Shown here piece by piece: positions 16,736-24,398 of a stretch of DNA of 64,000 nt (positions within the stretch are counted from its first letter, which is position 1; every line of letters starts with the position of its first letter). The notes below the pieces were generated by a model. That model did no database searches. It had not been told where the DNA came from and saw nothing but the letters and a program-made list of their open reading frames with translations. The stretch comes from Chryseobacterium sp. OSA05B (GTDB lineage: Bacteria > Bacteroidota > Bacteroidia > Flavobacteriales > Weeksellaceae): assembly GCF_019970065.1 (NCBI RefSeq), contig NZ_JAHXYH010000001.1, positions 992,001-1,056,000 of the forward strand, written 5' to 3'. The translations under genes were made by a program, and so were the position numbers.

Positions 16736-18658
16736 AAGTTTTCTGTTGATCACCCTGTCCATATAATCCTGGAACCAGGCTTTAGCCGTCTGCATTTCTT
16801 TTTCTGTTTCCGGGGTTTTCAATTGACCCATCAGGTTCTTTTCAAAGCCGAGGTCATTTTTATCGTATATCCCTGTGATTTGCTTTCCATCGAAACGGTA
16901 CATGTGCTCCCCGATGATGAACTGCTCTGAACTTCCATCAGAATTCACCACAATAGAAGGGTATTTTTTATCACTCACAAGACTTCTTCCCCAGCTTCTG
17001 ATCTGTTTGTTGTACCCGATAAGATCTGCCAGCGTAGGGTAAATATCGATTTGCTGAGCGGTTTCAGGGTTTACACCTTTCAGGTTGTATGCCGGATTTG
17101 GAGAATATAATATCAGCGGAACGGCAAATCGGTTCATGGCTTTTTCATATTCACCGTAAGCAATCTGGTTGGTATGGTCTCCTGTGAACACGAAAATGGT
17201 ATTATTGAACCAAGGTTCCTTTTTAGCCGTTTCAAAGTATTTTTTGATTGAATAATCCGTGTATTGCATCGGCTCATGCATTTCTATGGTTCCTTTTTTG
17301 AATTTCCCTTTGTATTTCTCAGGGATTTTGAACGGATGGTGTGAAGAAGCTGTAAATACCGTAGTCATAAAAGGCTGTTTCTTTCCTACATTCTTTGCAA
17401 AATACTGCAGAAACGGTTCATCCCAAATGGCCCACATTCCGTCGAAATCTTCATCGTGGTTGTATTCATTTTTCCCGAAATAATGTTTGAATCCTAAGAT
17501 ATTTCCAAATCCAAGGAAGCCCATAGATCCGTTCGGAGCCCCGTGATAAAAAGAGGTATCATAGCCCAGATCATTACAAACCGAAACAATAGACTGAATT
17601 TTCTGATTGGAATACGGTGAACTTGTAAACGCATCCGTAAGACTCGGAATACCCGCCAATACACTGCTCATCCCGTGGATAGACTGTCTCCCGTTCGCAA
17701 AAGTATTAGGAAAAATCAAACTCTGTCCGGCAAGACTGTCTATAAAAGGGGTATAAGAAACGTAGCCATTGATATTTTTATCCTTATTAAAAGCTCCTGA
17801 ATATTCTCTTCCAAAAGATTCAACGATAAATATGACAATATTGGGACGGTTTTCCACCTTTCTGTCGTATATTTTATAAGGTTGAACATTGTCTGTGATG
17901 AATTTTTCGTCCACAAAATGAACTTCTTTAAAATTATTCGTCCCTAATGTTCTGAAAAATGAAAATGTACTGTTCAACACGATATTTCCCTGAAGCGGAT
18001 TCACGACAAAACGGTTGGCATCCACTAAATTGATAGGTCTTGTACTGTGTTTGAAATCACCACGGATTCCTCCGATCACCAAAACAATTGTCCCACAAAG
18101 AACAAGCACTGACCAAATAAAGTAAGGAATGAGTTTTAAAGGTTTCTGTTCTGTCACCTTCACCTTTTTGTAAAGGAAAATCCAAAGTGCCATTAATACG
18201 ACAAACCAGATCAGAACAAAAGGATGCTGTCCTACGGAAACCATGAATACTTTAAATACATTGGATTCATGTTTTGCCACCTCCATAGCGGTAGAGGTCA
18301 GTCTTGCCTGTGAAAATTTGTAGTAGATAAAATCCCCGAAATTCATCGCATACGCAATGCCATTGGTGATAAAGTACAGCCAGAACAAAACAGCCTGATA
18401 GCCTTTTTTCGTATTGATAACAATGGGCACAAGGCTTAACAGAATAAACAAAGCATTCACATACAAGATCGCCGTTGTATCAAAAGCGGTCCCATGAAAC
18501 GCCAGGTTGAAATAATCTGAAACAGAGTCTACTTTGATGAGTTCTTTATTGAAATACCAAAACAAAAGCCGGGCAATCTGATAAAAAACGTATGCTAAGA
18601 AAATCCTGTACAAAAGCGCCAGAACTTCCTGTTTTCTAAATTCTTTAAAAAATTTCAT
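16730..18658 (-). CDS. LTA synthase/sulfatase-family phosphotransferase
   Basis: A 642-residue inner-membrane enzyme: about five transmembrane helices in residues 15-200, then an extracytoplasmic alkaline-phosphatase-fold domain. The catalytic region reads NIVIFIVESFGREY (metal site), FANGRQSIHGMSSVLAGIPSL with the probable nucleophile as Ser rather than Thr, and VFTGDHTNQ (metal ligands). Flavobacteria have no lipoteichoic acid; relatives transfer phosphoglycerol or phosphoethanolamine to envelope glycans or lipids, so the acceptor here is unknown. A TAAATTTG box lies 4 nt before the ATG. It is divergent from pssA. Confidence 0.85.
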   Translation of the reverse strand: MKFFKEFRKQEVLALLYRIFLAYVFYQIARLLFWYFNKELIKVDSVSDYFNLAFHGTAFDTTAILYVNALFILLSLVPIVINTKKGYQAVLFWLYFITNGIAYAMNFGDFIYYKFSQARLTSTAMEVAKHESNVFKVFMVSVGQHPFVLIWFVVLMALWIFLYKKVKVTEQKPLKLIPYFIWSVLVLCGTIVLVIGGIRGDFKHSTRPINLVDANRFVVNPLQGNIVLNSTFSFFRTLGTNNFKEVHFVDEKFITDNVQPYKIYDRKVENRPNIVIFIVESFGREYSGAFNKDKNINGYVSYTPFIDSLAGQSLIFPNTFANGRQSIHGMSSVLAGIPSLTDAFTSSPYSNQKIQSIVSVCNDLGYDTSFYHGAPNGSMGFLGFGNILGFKHYFGKNEYNHDEDFDGMWAIWDEPFLQYFAKNVGKKQPFMTTVFTASSHHPFKIPEKYKGKFKKGTIEMHEPMQYTDYSIKKYFETAKKEPWFNNTIFVFTGDHTNQIAYGEYEKAMNRFAVPLILYSPNPAYNLKGVNPETAQQIDIYPTLADLIGYNKQIRSWGRSLVSDKKYPSIVVNSDGSSEQFIIGEHMYRFDGKQITGIYDKNDLGFEKNLMGQLKTPETEKEMQTAKAWFQDYMDRVINRKLK

Positions 18659-18662
18659 TCGG

Positions 18663-18670
18663 CAAATTTA
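18663..18670 (-). promoter_or_regulatory. -7 box of the LTA-synthase-like gene (possible leaderless start)
   Basis: TAAATTTG on the minus strand, 4 nt from the ATG at 18658. Confidence 0.45.
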
Positions 18671-18734
18671 CATCAAAAACCGATTAATGTATTTTTTCAT
18701 GCATAATATTTCGGTATAAAATTTGGAAAAACTG

Positions 18735-18742
18735 TATTTTTG
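18735..18742 (+). promoter_or_regulatory. -7 box of pssA (possible leaderless start)
   Basis: TATTTTTG ends 5 nt before the pssA ATG at 18748. Confidence 0.4.
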
Positions 18743-18747
18743 TTGAC

Positions 18748-19461
18748 ATGAATTTCATAAAAAATAATCTTGCCAATTTATTGACCCTTGCCAATTTATT
18801 TGCAGGCTGTGTAGGTGCGATACATCTTATTCTGGGCGATTACCAGACTACGGCCATCTGTATGATTCTTTCTTGCATTTTCGATTTCTTTGACGGGTTT
18901 GTAGCCCGCGCTGTAAAATCAAACTCCAATCTGGGACTTCAGCTGGATTCTCTGGCGGATATGGTGAGTTTCGGACTGATCCCCGGTCTTACGATGTATA
19001 AAGCTCTGGAACCGTTCGGTAATGAAATTTTAGGACTGCACCTTCCTTTTGATATCAGTTATATCGGTCTTCTCGCGACCATTTTCTCATGCCTTAGATT
19101 GGCTATTTTTAATCTTGATGAGGAGCAGCGTTATTATTTCAAAGGTCTGAATACGCCTACCAATACGGTATTGCTGTTTGGGCTGTATTATGCCTTCAAA
19201 GAAACAGGAGCTTTTGGATTCTTATTTGACAATTCACTGTTTTTGATTGCATTGACGGTTATCACCTCATGGCTTCTGATCAGCCCGATCAAGATGATGG
19301 CGATGAAATTCAAATCGAAAACGCTGCAGGACAATTACCCGAAAGTTATTTTATTAGTCGGTGGAATTGCTATCCTGATTATATTTCAGATTGTAGGCAT
19401 TCCTATGCTTGTTATTTATTATATATTAGTGTCGCTGGTTTTTCAGAGACAACTGAAATAG
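18748..19461 (+). CDS. pssA: CDP-diacylglycerol-serine O-phosphatidyltransferase
   Basis: A 237-residue membrane enzyme that makes phosphatidylserine, the precursor of phosphatidylethanolamine. The CDP-alcohol phosphotransferase signature D-G-x2-A-R-x8-G-x3-D-x3-D is complete (FFDGFVARAVKSNSN then LGLQLDSLADMVSFG, residues about 48-78). About six to eight hydrophobic helices follow. The first residues FIKNNLANLLTLANLFAG match type II (membrane-bound) PssA proteins. No phosphatidylserine decarboxylase gene lies next to it. Confidence 0.93.
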   Translation: MNFIKNNLANLLTLANLFAGCVGAIHLILGDYQTTAICMILSCIFDFFDGFVARAVKSNSNLGLQLDSLADMVSFGLIPGLTMYKALEPFGNEILGLHLPFDISYIGLLATIFSCLRLAIFNLDEEQRYYFKGLNTPTNTVLLFGLYYAFKETGAFGFLFDNSLFLIALTVITSWLLISPIKMMAMKFKSKTLQDNYPKVILLVGGIAILIIFQIVGIPMLVIYYILVSLVFQRQLK

Positions 19462-19549
19462 AAATTAGAGGCTAGAAGTTAGAAATTAGTATATCAACTT
19501 ATCATCAAATCAGCGCATTATCACATTAACCCATTTTCAAATTAAAGAA

Positions 19550-20314
19550 ATGAATTTAAAACTCCATAAACCCCTTTGTATTTTTGACCTTGAAACTACA
19601 GGAACGAATATCGGAAAAGACAAAATCGTAGAAATCTGCATTTTAAAAGTAAACCCGGATGCCTCCAGAGAAAGCAAAACCTGGCGTGTAAACCCGGAAA
19701 TGCCTATTCCCAACGAATCCAGCTTAATCCACGGAATTTATGATGAAGATGTAAAGGATGCTCCAACGTTCAGAGATATCGCTCCAAAAGTGATGGAAAT
19801 GCTTGCAGGGAGTGATTTGGGAGGATTTAATTCCAATCGTTTTGATGTACCGCTTCTGGCAGAAGAACTTCTTAGAGTTGAAATTGATTTTGACTTGAGT
19901 AAATTCAGACTGGTAGATGCACAGACTATTTTTCATAAAAAAGAACCCAGAAACCTGGGAGCTGCTTACCAGTTCTACTGCGGAAAGGTATTAGAAAATG
20001 CTCACTCTGCAGAAGCTGATGTGATGGCTACTTTCGAGGTATTGGATGCACAGGTGGGAAAATATGATGATATCCCGAATGAGATTGCTCCTTTAAGTGA
20101 GTTCACCTTTCATAATAAGAATGCTGATCTTGCAGGATTCATCGGATATAATGATAAAACGGAAGCTGTTTTCAACTTCGGAAAATATAAAGGACAGGTG
20201 GTAAAAGCTGTTTTCCAAAAGGATTTAGGCTATTATGGATGGCTTCAGAATGCAGATTTCCCGTTGTACACGAAGAAAGTCTTCACCAAAATTCAACTAT
20301 CAAGCAAGTTTTAA
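19550..20314 (+). CDS. DnaQ-like DEDDh 3'-5' exonuclease
   Basis: A 254-residue nuclease. The exonuclease motifs are present: Exo I CIFDLETTGTN (Asp and Glu), Exo II LGGFNSNRFDVPLLAEE (Asp), and Exo III AHSAEADVMATFEVLD (His and Asp), giving the DEDDh set. The C-terminal extension with FNFGKYKGQVVKAV and YYGWLQNADFP resembles the small module that follows the nuclease in exonuclease-X-like proteins. It probably acts in DNA repair or proofreading but is separate from a polymerase. It is followed after 3 bp by the DUF2007 gene. Confidence 0.88.
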   Translation: MNLKLHKPLCIFDLETTGTNIGKDKIVEICILKVNPDASRESKTWRVNPEMPIPNESSLIHGIYDEDVKDAPTFRDIAPKVMEMLAGSDLGGFNSNRFDVPLLAEELLRVEIDFDLSKFRLVDAQTIFHKKEPRNLGAAYQFYCGKVLENAHSAEADVMATFEVLDAQVGKYDDIPNEIAPLSEFTFHNKNADLAGFIGYNDKTEAVFNFGKYKGQVVKAVFQKDLGYYGWLQNADFPLYTKKVFTKIQLSSKF

Positions 20315-20317
20315 TAC

Positions 20318-20716
20318 ATGTCAAATCTGGTCCGTTTTAAATTCTACGAAACAGCCCTTGAAGCCAACAGGGACAAGCAGATCCTTGCCGAAAACGGAGT
20401 GAATGGCTTCATTGCAAACGAACAGCTGATCCAATCTGACTGGCTGCTTTCACAGGCTGTGGGCGGCATTCAGCTTCAGGTTTTTGAGGATGATCTGGAG
20501 AAGGCAAAACAGGTTCTGCAGGAATATAATGACAATGAAGCGTATTCTCTGGAGGTAGAACACACCATCAAGGATCCGGCATTTGATTTTGTATGCCCGA
20601 AATGCGGTTCAAACCATATTTACAGGGACGACAGGGCGACGAGCTTCTTTGGGATCTCAATTTTGTCCAGCCAGAAGTTTGTATGCTATTATTGTGGGAA
20701 TGAGTTTATGCATTAA
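20318..20716 (+). CDS. DUF2007 protein with C-terminal zinc ribbon
   Basis: A 132-residue protein. Residues 1-65 follow the DUF2007 (putative signal-transducing protein) pattern: RFKFYETALEANRDKQILAE, GVNGFIANEQ and GGIQLQVFEDDLEKAKQVL. The C-terminus adds a zinc ribbon, CPKCGSNHIY and CYYCGNEF, so four cysteines are set to bind one metal. Function unknown. It is coupled to the exonuclease gene upstream by a 3-bp gap. Confidence 0.8.
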   Translation: MSNLVRFKFYETALEANRDKQILAENGVNGFIANEQLIQSDWLLSQAVGGIQLQVFEDDLEKAKQVLQEYNDNEAYSLEVEHTIKDPAFDFVCPKCGSNHIYRDDRATSFFGISILSSQKFVCYYCGNEFMH

Positions 20717-20739
20717 GATTTTTTTAGCTAAACTTATAC

Positions 20740-21303
20740 ATGAAAAAAATTAAGAAGGTCTTATTATTCATTTTAATCGGTATTGTTTCAATCCCGGTTT
20801 TTATCATGGCCTATTATTTTATATCATGGAAACACACTGAAATAGACCCCTATTTAGCCAAAAATCCGATTTATAAAGCTTTTGACCAACAAAAACAAAG
20901 AACAATTTTTGAAAGTGACTCGGAGAATGTGAAGTCTAATAATTTTAAAATAAAAGTAAAAAACCAGACCGGCGAAGAATATTATTCATGCGCCGTATAT
21001 GATCAAAAATATAATCTGGAAATTATTTTTAAAGCAGGAGACGGTTTCAGTGGCGGCGGTTATAAAATACAAAACCTTGGAAACAGATATAAGATTGATC
21101 ATTATTCTTACACAGACAATCCCTCTTCTCATACACCGGAAGAATACACTAAATTACTTGAAAGCAAATTGATTTTAGATAAAAGTGCTTATAAAAAAGG
21201 AGACCCTATTTTCGGATATGTACGGTTTAAATTTCAGAAAAATTACGGTTTAGAAAAATATTTTGAAGAAGGAGAAGGCTTTTTTAAAGGAATTGTACAA
21301 TAA
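20740..21303 (+). CDS. Uncharacterised membrane-anchored protein
   Basis: A 187-residue protein with an N-terminal Lys-rich stub and one transmembrane helix (residues about 7-27), leaving a soluble extracytoplasmic domain rich in Lys, Tyr and Phe. Recognisable stretches such as FKIKVKNQTGEEYYSC and GYVRFKFQKNYGL suggest a beta-rich fold, but I do not recognise a family. It follows the DUF2007 gene after 23 bp in the same direction and may be part of that operon. Confidence 0.65.
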   Translation: MKKIKKVLLFILIGIVSIPVFIMAYYFISWKHTEIDPYLAKNPIYKAFDQQKQRTIFESDSENVKSNNFKIKVKNQTGEEYYSCAVYDQKYNLEIIFKAGDGFSGGGYKIQNLGNRYKIDHYSYTDNPSSHTPEEYTKLLESKLILDKSAYKKGDPIFGYVRFKFQKNYGLEKYFEEGEGFFKGIVQ

Positions 21304-21384
21304 TAGATCACAGGATTCATTAACTAACGGACAGCTTCATTTCTTTCAATGATAAATGAAGCAAAATAAAATAACATAAGAATT

Positions 21385-21990
21385 ATGAAAATCATTTGTA
21401 TTGGAAGAAACTACAGCGAACATGCGAAAGAATTAGGAAATGAAATCCCTGAAAAACCGGTTATTTTCATGAAACCTGACACAGCGGTTTTGAAAGGAAA
21501 CGATTTTTACATTCCGGAATTTTCAGATGATATACACTATGAGCTGGAAGTGGTTGTGAAGATTTCAAAAGGTGGGAAATACATCCAGAAAGAAGCTGCT
21601 CACAAGCATTATGACGAGATCAGCTTAGGAATCGATTTTACGGCGAGAGATCTTCAGAGCGAGCTTAAATCCAAAGGTCTTCCCTGGGAGCTTGCCAAAG
21701 GCTTTGACGGTTCGGCAGTAGTAGGAAACTTCTTCAACAAAGAAAGCTACGACCTTGAAGGACTTCAGTTTTCATTACTCAAAAACAAAGAAGAAGTTCA
21801 GGACGGCAACACCAAAGATATGATCTTCAGTATTGATGATATCATCGCTTTTGTTTCGCAGTATTTCACCTTGAGAGTAGGTGACCTTATTTTCACCGGG
21901 ACACCCAAAGGAGTTGGCAAGGTAAATGAAAACGACGTACTGGAAGCTTATCTGAAAGATGATAAAATTCTTGACATCCGAATATTATAA
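21385..21990 (+). CDS. Fumarylacetoacetate hydrolase (FAH)-family protein
   Basis: A 201-residue metal-dependent enzyme of the FAH/YcgM type, which hydrolyses or decarboxylates acylpyruvates and related 2-oxo acids. Seen: CIGRNYSEHAKELGNEIPEKP, DDIHYELEVVVKI (metal-binding Glu residues), LGIDFTARDLQSELKSKG, PWELAKGFDGSAVVG and DLIFTGTPKGVG. The compact length matches the FAHD1-like acylpyruvase/oxaloacetate decarboxylase subgroup. The substrate is not fixed by the context. Confidence 0.88.
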   Translation: MKIICIGRNYSEHAKELGNEIPEKPVIFMKPDTAVLKGNDFYIPEFSDDIHYELEVVVKISKGGKYIQKEAAHKHYDEISLGIDFTARDLQSELKSKGLPWELAKGFDGSAVVGNFFNKESYDLEGLQFSLLKNKEEVQDGNTKDMIFSIDDIIAFVSQYFTLRVGDLIFTGTPKGVGKVNENDVLEAYLKDDKILDIRIL

Positions 21991-22050
21991 GTATTTAACA
22001 TAAATTTTTGGCATTTTTTTCTTACCTTTAGAATAACAAAATTAGAGGTC

Positions 22051-22488
22051 ATGATAAATATTGTACTACCCGTAGATTTTGGGGACAAAACAGAACAGCT
22101 TGTAGAAGGAGCCGTAAAATTTGCAAAACAGTTAAACGGCAGAATCTTTCTGATTCATGTAGCGCCATCGGATATTGGTTTTGCTATCGGTGATATGGGA
22201 TACCAATATTTTCCTGAGGTAGAAGCCAACGAGATCAGAGATGAGCTTGTTCAGCTGAATAAGATCGAGCAGCGAATTATAGCACATGATGTGGACTGCG
22301 AGCATCTTTTAAAACAGGGAATCGCCAAGGATACTATTCTTGACTATGCCAAGGCTAAAAATGCAGATTATATCGTCATGGGATCCCACGGAAGAAGTGG
22401 AATTTATGATGTTTTTGTAGGAAGCTTAACGAAAGGACTTACAAAAGACTCACCCGTTCCGGTACTGGTACTTCCCATCCACGACTAA
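22051..22488 (+). CDS. Universal stress protein (UspA family)
   Basis: A 145-residue single-domain Usp: IVLPVDFGDKTEQLVEGAVKFA at the N-terminus, and the nucleotide-binding loop MGSHGRSGIYDVFVGSLTKGL (G-x2-G-x9-G-S/T type) near residues 112-132, suggesting an ATP-binding UspFG-like member. In cells these proteins respond to starvation and other stress. Monocistronic, with a strong terminator behind it. Confidence 0.9.
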   Translation: MINIVLPVDFGDKTEQLVEGAVKFAKQLNGRIFLIHVAPSDIGFAIGDMGYQYFPEVEANEIRDELVQLNKIEQRIIAHDVDCEHLLKQGIAKDTILDYAKAKNADYIVMGSHGRSGIYDVFVGSLTKGLTKDSPVPVLVLPIHD

Positions 22489-22514
22489 AAAAGATTACAT
22501 TTTAACTGTTAATA

Positions 22515-22550
22515 AAAAAACCGATCAGACCTGAGTCCGATCGGTTTTTT
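22515..22550. terminator. Bidirectional terminator
   Basis: A 12-bp perfect stem (22515-22526 and 22539-22550, core CCGATC) with A-run and T-run ends. It lies between the convergent Usp and small membrane-protein genes. Confidence 0.85.
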
Positions 22551-22567
22551 ACTATATAACCAATTAA

Positions 22568-22801
22568 TTAACCTTCTTTTTTATAGATCTTCGGATCGTA
22601 GTAAGGGTTCTTACCCTCAGTTGGAGAATAATAGTCTTTATCTTTATCACCACCAAGAGTTACTACCAGTACATAGCACCAGTAAGTAAATAGCACACAG
22701 CAAACGATAAATAAAATCCAGTTCAGAACATTTCCAAATGCATCAAAAAAACCAAAGGCCCATTTGAAAACTTTACTTAAGAATAACCAGAAAGACGTCA
22801 T
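22568..22801 (-). CDS. Small membrane protein (DUF6341-like)
   Basis: A 77-residue protein with one long or two short hydrophobic segments (residues about 25-50) and a charged C-terminal tail ending DPKIYKKEG. Its position next to the DUF6427-like gene recalls the flavobacterial DUF6341/DUF6427 neighbourhood; the match is from memory and the sequence is too short to be certain. The gene is divergent from 22844 with 42 bp between the starts. Confidence 0.65.
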   Translation of the reverse strand: MTSFWLFLSKVFKWAFGFFDAFGNVLNWILFIVCCVLFTYWCYVLVVTLGGDKDKDYYSPTEGKNPYYDPKIYKKEG

Positions 22802-22819
22802 TATTTTCCTTTTTTAAAT

Positions 22820-22827
22820 TAACTTTG
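22820..22827 (+). promoter_or_regulatory. -7 box of the DUF6427-like gene
   Basis: TAACTTTG lies 16 nt before the ATG at 22844. The last bases run into a perfect 10-bp palindrome TTTGTACAAA (22824-22833) in this short divergent gap. Confidence 0.45.
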
Positions 22828-22843
22828 TACAAATTTATAAAAA

Positions 22844-23749
22844 ATGTTTAAATTACTTTCAAAAGAAAGCAATATTTTTTCAATTCCTGTTTATATTGGT
22901 TTTCTTCTATTAGTAGTTATAATATTTAACATACTGAATTTCAACACTTATGAAGCAATTATTGCCGGGGTAACTTTCCTGGGAATTGCTTTGGGATATT
23001 TTTGTTTTCACAGCATTGCACTGAATTATCAGACGCATCTGCCATTATTCTTATACACATTTTTTATTTTCGGGCTTTATCCCGGAAATCTGGACATCGG
23101 AATTGCAGTTTCGCTGCTCACCAATTCTTTTCTGCTTCTTCTTCTGACGAGTGCAGATGAAGATATCAGAAAGAAGTCGTATGTTCTGGTAGGAGCCATC
23201 GTTGCTTTGAACTTTATTTTCCTGCCTACGACTTGGCCTATGGCCCTTTTCGTGATTGTTCACGTGATCGCCACTTCACAAAAGATAAGTTTAAACCTCT
23301 TCAGATTTCTCTTAGGAACCATATTGATAGCCTTCAGTTATTTCTCCATTATGTTTTTTTTCAGTTTTACCTCGTGGAATATAGATTATTTCCCGTTTGG
23401 AAAAATGAAACCCATGACGGATTATATAGATCTTTTTCCATTGATTCCTATTTTACTGATGCTTATGTACGCCGTATACGACCATTTCACAAACTATAAC
23501 AAGAAAAGCCCGATAAGCAGGTATAAGTATACATTTCTGCTTGTCTTTTCACTGGCTCAGCTGGTGACCATTATTCTGTACATGAATAAAAACTATGAGT
23601 ATTTACTGCTTCTGGCATTTCCATCAAGCATTATCCTGAGCAGGATGATGAGATTTTTGCCTAAATACTGGATGCGGGAGGTAAGCTTATGGCTTATCAT
23701 TATAAGTTTGATTGCTTTTAAAGCAGGTACGTATTTTAATTTATTTTAA
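22844..23749 (+). CDS. Polytopic membrane protein (DUF6427-like)
   Basis: A 301-residue hydrophobic protein with about nine to ten predicted membrane helices. It opens MFKLLSKESNIFSIPVYIGF and shows EDIRKKSYVLVG and GKMKPMTDYIDLFP between helices, a layout I associate with DUF6427 of flavobacteria. No transport or catalytic motif is apparent. It is 5 bp upstream of the DUF3109 gene and is probably co-transcribed with it. Confidence 0.75.
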   Translation: MFKLLSKESNIFSIPVYIGFLLLVVIIFNILNFNTYEAIIAGVTFLGIALGYFCFHSIALNYQTHLPLFLYTFFIFGLYPGNLDIGIAVSLLTNSFLLLLLTSADEDIRKKSYVLVGAIVALNFIFLPTTWPMALFVIVHVIATSQKISLNLFRFLLGTILIAFSYFSIMFFFSFTSWNIDYFPFGKMKPMTDYIDLFPLIPILLMLMYAVYDHFTNYNKKSPISRYKYTFLLVFSLAQLVTIILYMNKNYEYLLLLAFPSSIILSRMMRFLPKYWMREVSLWLIIISLIAFKAGTYFNLF

Positions 23750-23754
23750 AGATT

Positions 23755-24339
23755 ATGATTCAGATAGACGATAAATTGATTTCAGAGGATATATTTTCCG
23801 AAGAATTTGTTTGCAACCTTACGAAATGTAAAGGTGCATGCTGTGTGGAAGGAGATGTAGGAGCTCCGCTAGATAAGGATGAGCTTGAGATTTTAGACAG
23901 TATTCTTGATAAAATAAAGCCTTATCTTACACAGGAAGGCATCAAAGCCCTTGAAGAGCAGGGAACATGGACTACAGATCCGGAGGACGGAATGTACGTG
24001 ACTCCCATGGTGGAAGACCGCGAATGTGCTTATGTCACTTTCGACGAAAGAGGAATCACGAAGTGTGGTATTGAAAAAGCGTATGAAGACGGTGCTATAG
24101 ACTGGCAAAAACCGATTTCATGTCACCTCTACCCGATCCGTGTTACAGAATACTCTACGTTCACTGCCTTGAACTACCACGAATGGAGTGTATGCAGCGA
24201 TGCTTGTGCTTTAGGAAAAGAACTGCAGGTTCCTATCTATAAATTCCTGAAAACTCCTCTGACCAGAAAGTACGGTGAAGCATTCTACGGCGTTCTTAGT
24301 GAAGCTGCCGATGAATGGAAAAAAGCATATGGCTCTTAA
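23755..24339 (+). CDS. DUF3109-family cysteine-rich protein
   Basis: A 194-residue protein. The N-terminus has CNLTKCKGACCVEGDVGAP and later blocks give ECAYVTF, TKCGIEKAY, SCHLYPIR and VCSDACALGKEL; the spaced cysteines suggest a bound iron-sulphur or zinc centre, as proposed for the related YkgJ/DUF3109 families. Function unknown. It is co-directional with the membrane protein upstream and ends at a strong terminator. Confidence 0.87.
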   Translation: MIQIDDKLISEDIFSEEFVCNLTKCKGACCVEGDVGAPLDKDELEILDSILDKIKPYLTQEGIKALEEQGTWTTDPEDGMYVTPMVEDRECAYVTFDERGITKCGIEKAYEDGAIDWQKPISCHLYPIRVTEYSTFTALNYHEWSVCSDACALGKELQVPIYKFLKTPLTRKYGEAFYGVLSEAADEWKKAYGS

Positions 24340-24345
24340 ACAATA

Positions 24346-24374
24346 AAAAAACCGCAGACTGATCTGCGGTTTTT
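24346..24374. terminator. Bidirectional terminator
   Basis: A 12-bp perfect stem, AAAAACCGCAGA/TCTGCGGTTTTT (24347-24358 and 24363-24374), with a 4-nt loop between convergent genes. Confidence 0.88.
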
Positions 24375-24398
24375 CTTTTATCAATTATTCTGAAAATA